5,425 bases of DNA from Oscillospiraceae bacterium (GTDB taxonomy: Bacteria > Bacillota_A > Clostridia > Oscillospirales > Ruminococcaceae). The notes beneath the pieces are model-generated. The model had not been told where the DNA came from. It saw nothing but the letters and a program-made list of their open reading frames with translations, and searched no databases. The DNA lies in the NCBI GenBank assembly GCA_017848205.1, contig JAGDDO010000296.1:1-5425 (forward strand). Reading direction: 5' to 3'. Made by a program: the position numbers and the translations under genes. Below are positions 1 to 5,045 of this stretch, piece by piece (the stretch's first letter is position 1; each line of letters opens with the position of its first letter).

Positions 1-1
1 C

Positions 2-313
2 TCAGACTACGATACAACTGTTCACTTCATCACTGAAGAAGAACTTATAAAGAACCACAGCGGAATCCCGCACGGCGGTTTCGTTATCCGCACAGGTACA
101 ACTGGTGAAAATAACCAGACAAAGCACACTGTAGAATTCAGCCTCAAGCTCGGTTCAAACCCTGAATTCACATCAAGCGTTCTTTGTGCATTTGCAAGAG
201 CTGCTTACAGACTCAACGCTGAAGGCGTAAGCGGATGCAAGACTATATTTGATATTGCTCCTGCATATCTCTGCAAGCAGAATCCTGATGAACTCAGATC
301 ACATTTACTTTAA
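2..313 (+). CDS. ddh: meso-diaminopimelate D-dehydrogenase, C-terminal part (5' end outside window)
   Basis: An open frame enters from the left edge and ends at TAA 311-313, giving 103 residues of C-terminus. The stretch HGGFVIRTG (visible residues 24-32), followed by HTVEFSLKLGSNPEFTSSV (42-60), an ARAAYRL helix and the ending PDELRSHLL, matches the C-terminal substrate-binding and dimerisation region of diaminopimelate dehydrogenase. By family knowledge, this cytoplasmic NADP-dependent enzyme makes meso-diaminopimelate from tetrahydrodipicolinate in one step, feeding lysine and peptidoglycan synthesis. The N-terminal Rossmann domain and the start lie outside the window. An intrinsic terminator follows about 60 nt downstream, so it is probably the last gene of its transcript. 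It converges on the minus-strand operon and appears unrelated to it. The identification is from motif memory and is strong. Confidence 0.92.
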   Translation, partial: SDYDTTVHFITEEELIKNHSGIPHGGFVIRTGTTGENNQTKHTVEFSLKLGSNPEFTSSVLCAFARAAYRLNAEGVSGCKTIFDIAPAYLCKQNPDELRSHLL

Positions 314-374
314 TTTTTAGTTTTCTGTAAACTGATCAGATAAGTTAATTACTGATAACTGAAAAACATAAATG

Positions 375-412
375 ATCCGGTACGTAAAAAAATTATGCGT
401 ACCGGATTTTTT
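375..412 (+). terminator. Rho-independent terminator of ddh
   Basis: A perfect 10-bp stem, ATCCGGTACG (375-384) pairing with CGTACCGGAT (398-407), has a 13-nt A-rich loop and runs straight into a T tract (407-412). It sits 61 nt after the ddh stop on the same strand. This is a textbook intrinsic terminator for rightward transcription. Confidence 0.9.
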
Positions 413-450
413 GCATTTATCCGGCGGAGAGGGTCTTTTAATCTCTCTAT

Positions 451-484
451 GTTATTTCGCAAAAGGACACTTTTGCGAAATAAC
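451..484. repeat. Perfect 15-bp inverted repeat (hairpin)
   Basis: GTTATTTCGCAAAAG (451-465) and its exact reverse complement (470-484) are separated by the 4-nt loop GACA. Neither side is followed by a T run, so it does not look like a standard intrinsic terminator in either direction. It lies between the 3' ends of two convergent transcripts. It could stabilise a 3' end, act as a backup transcription barrier, bind a protein, or be a copy of a dispersed palindromic repeat. Function unknown; the structure itself is certain. Confidence 0.8.
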
Positions 485-512
485 AGAAGGGGTAAAACAG
501 AAAGAATACTAG

Positions 513-551
513 AAAGCCGGTATACCGCATATCACGGTAAAACCGGCCTTT
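513..551 (-). terminator. Probable terminator of the ketosynthase-thioesterase operon
   Basis: The outer stem pairs 513-521 (AAAGCCGGT) with 542-551, with one bulged base at 548. An inner stem pairs TACCG (523-527) with CGGTA (535-539) around a 7-nt loop. Read on the minus strand, the stem ends in CCGGC followed by TTTCTAGTATTCTTTCT, which is pyrimidine-rich but not a clean T run. It lies about 105 nt beyond the thioesterase stop and is the first strong hairpin after the operon, so termination is the likeliest role. The imperfect tail lowers confidence. Confidence 0.5.
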
Positions 552-656
552 AACAATCTTTATATTATATAGTTCTCATCTTACTGATGATCACAAATCT
601 CATTTTTTCTTTACGCATACAGTTTATAATGAATTATAATGAAATTCCAGCAGATT

Positions 657-1382
657 TCAGGATAATTTCAGTAAAGTTCTGTTTATATATTCACAGAGCT
701 GTTCTTTGTTATCCGGAATATTAAAATAAAAATGATCTCCGTTAAATGCAAGAGATTCAAATCTGCCGGTCGTACAGTTACGCCACTGATTAATATCTTC
801 ACCGGCATAGATTCTGTCGCCGCGGCCGTAACATACTGTAATGTCAGTATCGATCTCAGGCTTATCGAATTTAGGATGATAGTTATCAGCCATTAAAACG
901 TCATCTCTGAGTATCGGCAGAAGCATATCAAGCATTTCTTTGTTTTCAGAAATCGATACCGGAAGTCCGCCGTATACTGAAAAAGTTCTTATAAATTCCT
1001 CGTCAGAAAGATTTGAAGCACCTGTTATGGTAAATTCCATTTCTGACTGAGGCGCCGGTCTACTGGAAAAAAACGCATGTACAGGGGAAGGGAGTCCGCA
1101 TTTTTTTATTATCTTAATTGTTTCATAAGATATTATAGCTCCGAGACTGTGGCCGAAAAAAGCATAGTTTCCATTTTCAAAGATCTCTTTGTTCTTTATA
1201 AAAACATCTCCTGCGCATTTTACTGCGTCAGTAAATCTTGGTTCGGAAAGTCTGCTTCCACGTCCGGCTATCTCGATCGGAACCACCTTTATAGACGGAT
1301 CAAGAAACTTTTTAAAGCTTGAATAACTTCTTGCTGAGCTGCCTGCATGCGCAAAGAAACACAGCTTTATCTCATTATGCAT
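657..1382 (-). CDS. Type II thioesterase (alpha/beta hydrolase of PKS/NRPS type)
   Basis: This 241-residue protein has the usual length and layout of the GrsT/SrfAD-type external thioesterases. The N-terminal strand CFFAHAGSSARSY (8-20) and the IAGRGSRLSEP block (39-48 region) are typical of the family. The nucleophile elbow is GHSLG with Ser79, and the other triad members are probably Asp189 (in YGRGDRIY) and His217 (in FNGDHFYF), so the enzyme looks intact. The family hydrolyses acyl groups from phosphopantetheine arms of carrier proteins in the cytoplasm, either to clear misprimed carriers or to release product. No signal peptide or membrane segment is seen. The ATG (1380-1382) overlaps the end of the ACP gene by 8 nt and has only a weak AAAGGCG-like ribosome site, which suggests translational coupling. 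Its natural partner is therefore probably that ACP. As the only releasing enzyme in the operon it may be the off-loader rather than a pure editor (inference). Confidence 0.9.
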   Translation of the reverse strand: MHNEIKLCFFAHAGSSARSYSSFKKFLDPSIKVVPIEIAGRGSRLSEPRFTDAVKCAGDVFIKNKEIFENGNYAFFGHSLGAIISYETIKIIKKCGLPSPVHAFFSSRPAPQSEMEFTITGASNLSDEEFIRTFSVYGGLPVSISENKEMLDMLLPILRDDVLMADNYHPKFDKPEIDTDITVCYGRGDRIYAGEDINQWRNCTTGRFESLAFNGDHFYFNIPDNKEQLCEYINRTLLKLS

Positions 1383-1623
1383 TTTTTACGCCTTTTTCAT
1401 TGAGAATATCATACATGTCGCCAACTTTAGCTACAACTGCTACTGAAGAAAGTGCAACTGTAAGTCCGAAAGTTTCAGTAAGCTGTGTACCAAGTCCGAA
1501 TACACCGAGTGAGTCAAGACAAAGATCTTCGTAAATGTCAGTTTCCTTAGTGATCTCTGAAGCGTCAACTCCAACGTAATCTGAAACTTCCTTTACAAAT
1601 TCATCCCAAGAAATGTTGTTCAT
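1375..1623 (-). CDS. Stand-alone acyl carrier protein
   Basis: This is an acidic protein of 82 residues, the normal size for a discrete carrier protein. The phosphopantetheine site is in DLCLDSLG (33-40), with Ser38 as the attachment residue, preceded by a helix-I region (WDEFVKEVSDYVG) and followed by helix II/III sequence (GLGTQLTETFGL and the VGDMYDIL end). It must be activated by a phosphopantetheinyl transferase that is not encoded in the window. It would carry the acyl chain between the ligase, the ketosynthase and the thioesterase. A strong AAGGAG site at 1633-1638 supports the ATG at 1621-1623. The gene is set off from the ligase by 69 nt containing an inverted repeat, unlike the tight spacing elsewhere in the operon, and overlaps the thioesterase start by 8 nt. 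It is unlikely to be the housekeeping AcpP, because the Ser-site sequence is divergent (AcpP usually has a DSLDxVEL-like motif) and because of its operon setting. Peptidyl carrier use cannot be excluded. Confidence 0.9.
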   Translation of the reverse strand: MNNISWDEFVKEVSDYVGVDASEITKETDIYEDLCLDSLGVFGLGTQLTETFGLTVALSSVAVVAKVGDMYDILNEKGVKNA

Positions 1624-1632
1624 AATAATTTA

Positions 1633-1638
1633 CTCCTT
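1633..1638 (-). promoter_or_regulatory. Strong ribosome binding site of the ACP gene
   Basis: On the minus strand AAGGAG (within ATAAGGAGT) lies 9 nt before the ACP ATG. It is a near-perfect anti-16S match, stronger than the coupled thioesterase site, and fits a need for more ACP than enzyme. It fixes the ACP start. Confidence 0.75.
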
Positions 1639-1650
1639 ATAATGTTTGAT

Positions 1651-1687
1651 ACTGACACTCATAAGATTTTATCATCTGAGTGTCAGT
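1651..1687 (-). repeat. Perfect 11-bp inverted repeat between ligase and ACP genes
   Basis: ACTGACACTCA (1651-1661) is exactly complementary to TGAGTGTCAGT (1677-1687), with a 15-nt loop. It starts 5 nt after the ligase stop codon and ends 27 nt before the ACP start, just upstream of the ACP ribosome site. On the coding strand it is followed by ATCAAACATT rather than a T run, so it is not a standard terminator. A role as an mRNA processing or stability element separating the ACP-thioesterase segment, or as a protein-binding site, is possible but inferred only from position. Confidence 0.75.
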
Positions 1688-1692
1688 TTGAA

Positions 1693-3255
1693 TTACTTGT
1701 TATTCTGTTCTCTGAGGTACTTGAACTGAACCTTGCCGACATCCTTAGGGATCTCTTCAACTACGATGACCTTGTCAGGAACCTTGTATGCAGAGAGCTT
1801 TCCTTCGAAGAACTTAGCTATCTCCCCTCTTGTTATTTTCTGGTTATCTACAGTCTGAATATAAGCGATGATCTGCTGACCTATTACCGGGTGAAGATCG
1901 TCAGTTACAGCAGCTGCTTCGATCTTTTCATGTGTAAGGAGGCATGCTTCAACTTCTTCAGCGTGTACGAGATTACCGCCGCGCTTGATAATTCTCTTGC
2001 TTCTTCCGGCAAATCTTACTTTACCGTCCGGAATACGCTTAACGAGGTCACCGGTGAAGAACCAGCGTCTGCCTTCTGAATCAGTCTTAATCTTTTCAGC
2101 TGAAAGTTCCGGATTACCGTAGTAGTCAGGAATAACTGCCGTTGTGTAAATAACGAGTTCGCCCACTTCTTCTTCAGCTTCAATATTATTTCCGTTTGCG
2201 TCAGCAACGATAAAGTCTGTGAAAGGAAGCTTTCTGAAATCGCTCGGGTCTGTTCCCCTGTCCTTGTCGGAATCCCATACTACCATTGTAGCTGTTTCTG
2301 ATGATCCGATAACGTTGATAACTCTGATGCCGAGTTTATCAACGAATGTGTCAGCAATTTCCTTAGGAAGTACTTCACCTGCAAAATAGCAGGCCTTTAC
2401 GCTTGAAAGATCATACTTGTCGAAGTCAGGAGTAGAAAGAAGTACCTTCGCAAGTGTTGATGTGAGCTGGATAACTGTTACCTTGTATTTCTGAACTGTT
2501 TCAAGGAATGTTGCAGCGTTGAACTGCGGCTGATACATAACAGTACCGCCGTTTACTGTAGTCTGAAGGCCCATTCCGAAACCGCCCTGATGATAGAGTG
2601 TCATACCGAGCATCATAACTTCATTTTCGCTGAAGCCAAGATAAGCACCCATATCCACAGCTGCCTGATAGAAACCGTAGTAAGGGATGGAAAGCATTTT
2701 AGGTGTACCTGTGCTACCTGATGTGCACGCAAGATTCATTACGTGGTTTTCTTCCGGAACATATATTTCTGAATAATCATCAGTATATTTACTGAAGAAA
2801 ACTGATGATGAAATGAATTTATCAGAATTTTCAGAATCTGCGTTTTCACCGAAGAATACTACACGTTCAACTGTGAGCTTATCAGGTTCAACTTTCTTAA
2901 CTGCATCTTTTATGTTGTTTGTCTTGTACTTTTCAGCTGCAAAGCAGATCTTTACCTTTGTTGCAGGAATGAGTCGTGAAAGTTCCATTACACCGCTCTG
3001 AGGATCGATCGGTACAGGCTGTGCACCAATTCTTACAGCAGACCAGAATACAATGTACCAGTCAATGCTGTTCGGCATTATAATACCAACCTTATCATCT
3101 TTGCTGATACCGAGGTTTCTCATTCCTGAACTCATTACAGCTGTTCTGTCAAGAAAATCACTGTATGTGAGTTCGTTGTCATCGATACGAAGAAGTACCT
3201 TGTCAGGTGTCTTCGCAGCGTATTCAACATATTTGCTAAAAAAGTTTTCTTTCAT
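1693..3255 (-). CDS. AMP-forming acyl/aryl acid ligase (ANL superfamily, acyl-CoA synthetase-like)
   Basis: This 520-residue protein has full ANL-superfamily architecture. The phosphate-binding loop TSGSTGTPK is at 178-186, the aromatic/acyl pocket region YHQGGFGMGL at 221-230, and the ATP motif GSSET at 317-321. TGD is at 401-403, the hinge GRSKRIIKRGG at 417-427, and a C-terminal catalytic Lys candidate, Lys508, in PKDVGKVQ. The family makes an acyl-AMP from a free carboxylic acid and ATP, then passes the acyl group to CoA or to a carrier-protein thiol. With an ACP gene next in the operon, loading that ACP is the likely job (inference). The pocket motif resembles acyl-CoA synthetases and aryl-acid ligases more than amino-acid adenylation domains, and there is no fused carrier or condensation domain. 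The substrate cannot be read from sequence. The protein is cytoplasmic with no membrane segment. The start ATG has an AGGAAGG-like site about 8 nt upstream and lies 17 nt after the MIF-like gene. Confidence 0.9.
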   Translation of the reverse strand: MKENFFSKYVEYAAKTPDKVLLRIDDNELTYSDFLDRTAVMSSGMRNLGISKDDKVGIIMPNSIDWYIVFWSAVRIGAQPVPIDPQSGVMELSRLIPATKVKICFAAEKYKTNNIKDAVKKVEPDKLTVERVVFFGENADSENSDKFISSSVFFSKYTDDYSEIYVPEENHVMNLACTSGSTGTPKMLSIPYYGFYQAAVDMGAYLGFSENEVMMLGMTLYHQGGFGMGLQTTVNGGTVMYQPQFNAATFLETVQKYKVTVIQLTSTLAKVLLSTPDFDKYDLSSVKACYFAGEVLPKEIADTFVDKLGIRVINVIGSSETATMVVWDSDKDRGTDPSDFRKLPFTDFIVADANGNNIEAEEEVGELVIYTTAVIPDYYGNPELSAEKIKTDSEGRRWFFTGDLVKRIPDGKVRFAGRSKRIIKRGGNLVHAEEVEACLLTHEKIEAAAVTDDLHPVIGQQIIAYIQTVDNQKITRGEIAKFFEGKLSAYKVPDKVIVVEEIPKDVGKVQFKYLREQNNK

Positions 3256-3272
3256 TTAAACTGCCTTCCTTA

Positions 3273-3626
3273 TTATTCTGTATATCGCCAGGCGCCCTCG
3301 CGCGTCATTTCAGTAAACTGCATGTAGACCCTGTAAGGATCGACTGAAGTAAACTTTCTGAACAGTGCAAGAGCTCTGTCAGCAAAATCCTTTAAAAAAG
3401 CGCTTTTTTCTTCAGGTGAAGCAAAGTCCTTTAAATATCTGAACTCTGCAAAAACAACTGTGTCATCTGAATTGTTCATGAACATATACTCCTCAGAAAG
3501 CATAGTCATAACAGCCGGTAAAGGCTTCTCAAGAATAACCGAAAGTTCTGAAGCGACGCTTTTTAAAAATTCTGTTTTCTCTTCCGGTGTGAATTTATAA
3601 TTTGTTTTAATCTGACAAATTGGCAT
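3273..3626 (-). CDS. MIF-like protein (tautomerase superfamily)
   Basis: This 117-residue protein is almost exactly the length of macrophage migration inhibitory factor (about 115). It begins MPICQIKTN, so removal of Met would expose the Pro that is the catalytic base of the tautomerase superfamily. Lys34 in EKPLP aligns with the conserved active-site Lys of MIF. The C-terminal block DPYRVYMQFTEM (96-107), with a Trp at 113, matches the MIF signature DRVYINYYDM. The active-site Tyr (Tyr101) is kept, but the usual Asn two residues on is Gln103, and the CxxC redox motif of animal MIF is absent. Known members are trimeric and interconvert keto and enol forms, for example of phenylpyruvate. The gene is 15 nt after the ketosynthase and 17 nt before the ligase, with a GGAGA site (3633-3637), so it is firmly in the operon. 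A role on a beta-keto or enol intermediate is inferred. No signal peptide is present. Family assignment is strong; function is open. Confidence 0.82.
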   Translation of the reverse strand: MPICQIKTNYKFTPEEKTEFLKSVASELSVILEKPLPAVMTMLSEEYMFMNNSDDTVVFAEFRYLKDFASPEEKSAFLKDFADRALALFRKFTSVDPYRVYMQFTEMTREGAWRYTE

Positions 3627-3641
3627 TTTATATCTCCGTAA

Positions 3642-4850
3642 TTATTTTTCGAAGACGAGAGAAACGTTCTGTCCGCCGAATCCGTATGAATTTGACATTG
3701 CAGTGTTTATCTCTCTCTTCTTTGCTGTATTTGGTGTATAGTCAAGATCGAGTTCCGGATCAGGCACATCATAGTGAATAGTCGGAGGCACAATGTTCTC
3801 ATTAAGTGCCTTGATTGTAACAATCCCTTCGATTACGCTTCCTGCAGCAAGAGTATGTCCTATAGCAGACTTTGTTGATGATACAGAAAGTTCATATGCA
3901 TGCTTTCCGAAAAGATTTTTGATAGCCGTTGTTTCGTACTTGTCGTTGAGATAAGTAGATGTTCCGTGAGCGTTTATATAGTCTACACTGTCAGGTGAAA
4001 CGCCGGCTTTTTTGAGTGCTCTTTCCATAACGATTCTCATACCTTCACCGTCTTCAAGAGGAGCAGTCATGTTTGAAGATTCACTGTAGCAGGCATAGCC
4101 TGAGAGCTTTGCATGAACCTTTGCGTTTCTCTTCTTAGCTGAAGTTTCTGATTCAAGTACTACCGTACCTGCACCTTCACCAAATATAAATCCGTCACGG
4201 TTCTTTGTAAACGGACGTGACGCAGTTTCAGGATCCGGATTTGCTGACATTGCTAGGATCTGGTTAAAGCCGCTTATATTGTCGTGTGTAACATAGTTGG
4301 AAACTCCGCCGGCAATAACCATATCATAAACTCCTGTTTCGATAAGCTGAGCGCCGAGTGCAATAGCATAACCTGAACTTGCGCAGGCGCATGAAAGATT
4401 GAAGCTTGCACCGTGAAAACCAAACTTTTCAGAAATAAGTGAAGGAGCTGAACTTGGCATTGATTTAAGAATGATGTTTGTCATCTTTTCACGTTCAGCA
4501 TCCTCAAAGCCGGCATCTGCAATACCATAAATAACTGCAACTCTGTCTTTGTCATAATTTTCAAGATCGATGCCGCAGTCTTCTATAGCTTCTACTGCAG
4601 TAGCCAGAACAAGTCGTTGTGGACCTGTTACAGTGTTTAACTGTCTTCTTGTCCAGTACTTCTTGCATACAGATTCAAAACCTTCACTGTTTTTAATTTC
4701 AGCTGCAACAGTAGAGTCATGATTTTCTGTTGAAATACGTTCAATTTTACCGAAGCCGCTTTTACCTGCTAAAAGGTTATCCCAGAGCTCACCTACACTG
4801 TCCCCTAATGAGCAAACGGCCCCCATGCCTGTGATTACAACTTTTTCCAT
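3642..4850 (-). CDS. Stand-alone beta-ketoacyl-ACP synthase, KAS II (FabF)-like
   Basis: This 402-residue protein has a complete thiolase-fold ketosynthase, close to the 410-odd residues of FabF. The N-terminus VVITGMGAVCSLG is typical. The nucleophile is Cys156 in SCACASSG (153-160), and the two catalytic histidines are His295 (NAHGTST) and His332 (GHTLAAG), with Lys327 in STKSAIGH. The spacings match FabF, so it should be a condensing enzyme and not a chain-length factor. It joins an acyl group held on the Cys with malonyl-ACP to give a beta-ketoacyl-ACP in the cytoplasm. Two features differ from housekeeping FabF: a second Cys two residues before the nucleophile, and GFGGQN (390-395) where GFGGTN is usual. 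It is first in the operon, with a strong GGAGGGAG site (4857-4864) fixing the start. The neighbouring ligase, dedicated ACP and thioesterase point to a specialised pathway rather than bulk fatty-acid synthesis. The absence of fabD/fabG/acpP neighbours agrees. Confidence 0.93.
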   Translation of the reverse strand: MEKVVITGMGAVCSLGDSVGELWDNLLAGKSGFGKIERISTENHDSTVAAEIKNSEGFESVCKKYWTRRQLNTVTGPQRLVLATAVEAIEDCGIDLENYDKDRVAVIYGIADAGFEDAEREKMTNIILKSMPSSAPSLISEKFGFHGASFNLSCACASSGYAIALGAQLIETGVYDMVIAGGVSNYVTHDNISGFNQILAMSANPDPETASRPFTKNRDGFIFGEGAGTVVLESETSAKKRNAKVHAKLSGYACYSESSNMTAPLEDGEGMRIVMERALKKAGVSPDSVDYINAHGTSTYLNDKYETTAIKNLFGKHAYELSVSSTKSAIGHTLAAGSVIEGIVTIKALNENIVPPTIHYDVPDPELDLDYTPNTAKKREINTAMSNSYGFGGQNVSLVFEK

Positions 4851-4856
4851 TTGTTA

Positions 4857-4864
4857 CTCCCTCC
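4857..4864 (-). promoter_or_regulatory. Strong ribosome binding site of the ketosynthase gene
   Basis: On the minus strand GGAGGGAG lies 6 nt before the ATG at 4848-4850. It is the strongest ribosome site of the operon and fixes the ketosynthase start at the first gene. Confidence 0.75.
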
Positions 4865-4962
4865 GAATTTCAATAATTAATTTATTTACCCATCTTATTT
4901 ACAATACAATTCTAATTTTCTAAAACACATAATCATTTATACTAAGGAAACAATGATTTAAC
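4865..4962 (-). promoter_or_regulatory. AT-rich leader, likely operon promoter region
   Basis: This AT-rich stretch directly precedes the ketosynthase gene and is the only sizeable gap upstream of the operon, so the promoter probably lies here. The best -10-like hexamer is TATAAA on the minus strand (4936-4941), but no convincing -35 is found 16-18 nt before it. TTGTAT (4904-4909) has only poor -10 partners. An 8-bp direct repeat (TTATTTAC on the plus strand, 4882-4889 and 4895-4902, 13-nt period) could be an operator. All are weak calls. Confidence 0.35.
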
Positions 4963-5026
4963 CGGAAATCCGGCAAAGCCGGATTTCCGCAGGTGGGATT
5001 TGCGGGGCTTCGCCCCGGAGCCCCAC
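4963..5026. repeat. Paired GC-rich palindromes (REP-like)
   Basis: There are two adjacent hairpins. CGGAAATCCGGC (4963-4974) pairs perfectly with 4978-4989 around an AAA loop. GTGGG (4993-4997) pairs with CCCAC (5022-5026), enclosing an inner stem CGGGGC/GCCCCG (5003-5008 with 5012-5017) around TTC. G+C is much higher than in the flanks. Read on the minus strand, downstream of the 5046 gene, no T run follows either stem. On the plus strand ATTTTTA follows 4 nt after the second. It could end transcription of the upstream gene, insulating the operon, or be a dispersed REP-like or MITE-like element. The GGGGCTTCGCCCC core is the sort of palindrome found repeated between genes in many bacteria (from memory, not checked). 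Confidence 0.6.
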
Positions 5027-5045
5027 GCTGATTTTTATATACTTA

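Larger units (their letters stand above)
314..656. other. Convergent intergenic region with three hairpins, no gene seen
   Basis: This stretch of about 340 bases lies between the 3' ends of ddh (+) and the thioesterase gene (minus). I see no open frame with a ribosome site and no tRNA-like or other recognisable RNA gene. It holds the ddh terminator (375-412), a perfect 15-bp inverted repeat (451-484), a two-part hairpin (513-551) and an AT-rich stretch (about 555-656) containing a 10-bp tandem direct repeat, TTATAATGAA, at 624-633 and 634-643. Confidence 0.7.

Noticed and set aside
451..551. Possible CRISPR or transposon-end array in the convergent intergenic region
   Set aside because: The hairpins have different sequences, are not regularly spaced repeats, and no transposase, cas gene or target-site duplication is visible.
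624..643. Tandem TTATAATGAA repeat containing TATAAT-like hexamers
   Set aside because: On the plus strand no gene follows that it could drive, since the adjacent gene is read in the opposite direction. A 10-bp doublet in AT-rich DNA is weak evidence of function.
1077..1534. Two plus-strand frames (81 and 71 codons) opposite the thioesterase and ACP
   Set aside because: Both are antisense shadows of genes with clear catalytic motifs, and their translations resemble no protein family.
1642..2079. Plus-strand open frame of 145 codons
   Set aside because: It lies almost wholly antisense to the well-supported ligase gene, has no recognisable domain, and its start sits in the ligase-ACP gap without a plausible ribosome site.
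2016..2207. Minus-strand 63-codon frame inside the ligase gene
   Set aside because: It is an alternative frame of the ligase coding sequence with no ribosome site or family resemblance.
2813..3259. Two plus-strand frames (62 and 68 codons) opposite the ligase N-terminus
   Set aside because: They are antisense to conserved ligase sequence and show no independent coding signal.
657..4850. Operon read as an NRPS cluster
   Set aside because: The ligase has no amino-acid adenylation layout, there is no condensation domain, and a KAS II-type ketosynthase is present, so a fatty-acid/polyketide-like logic fits better.
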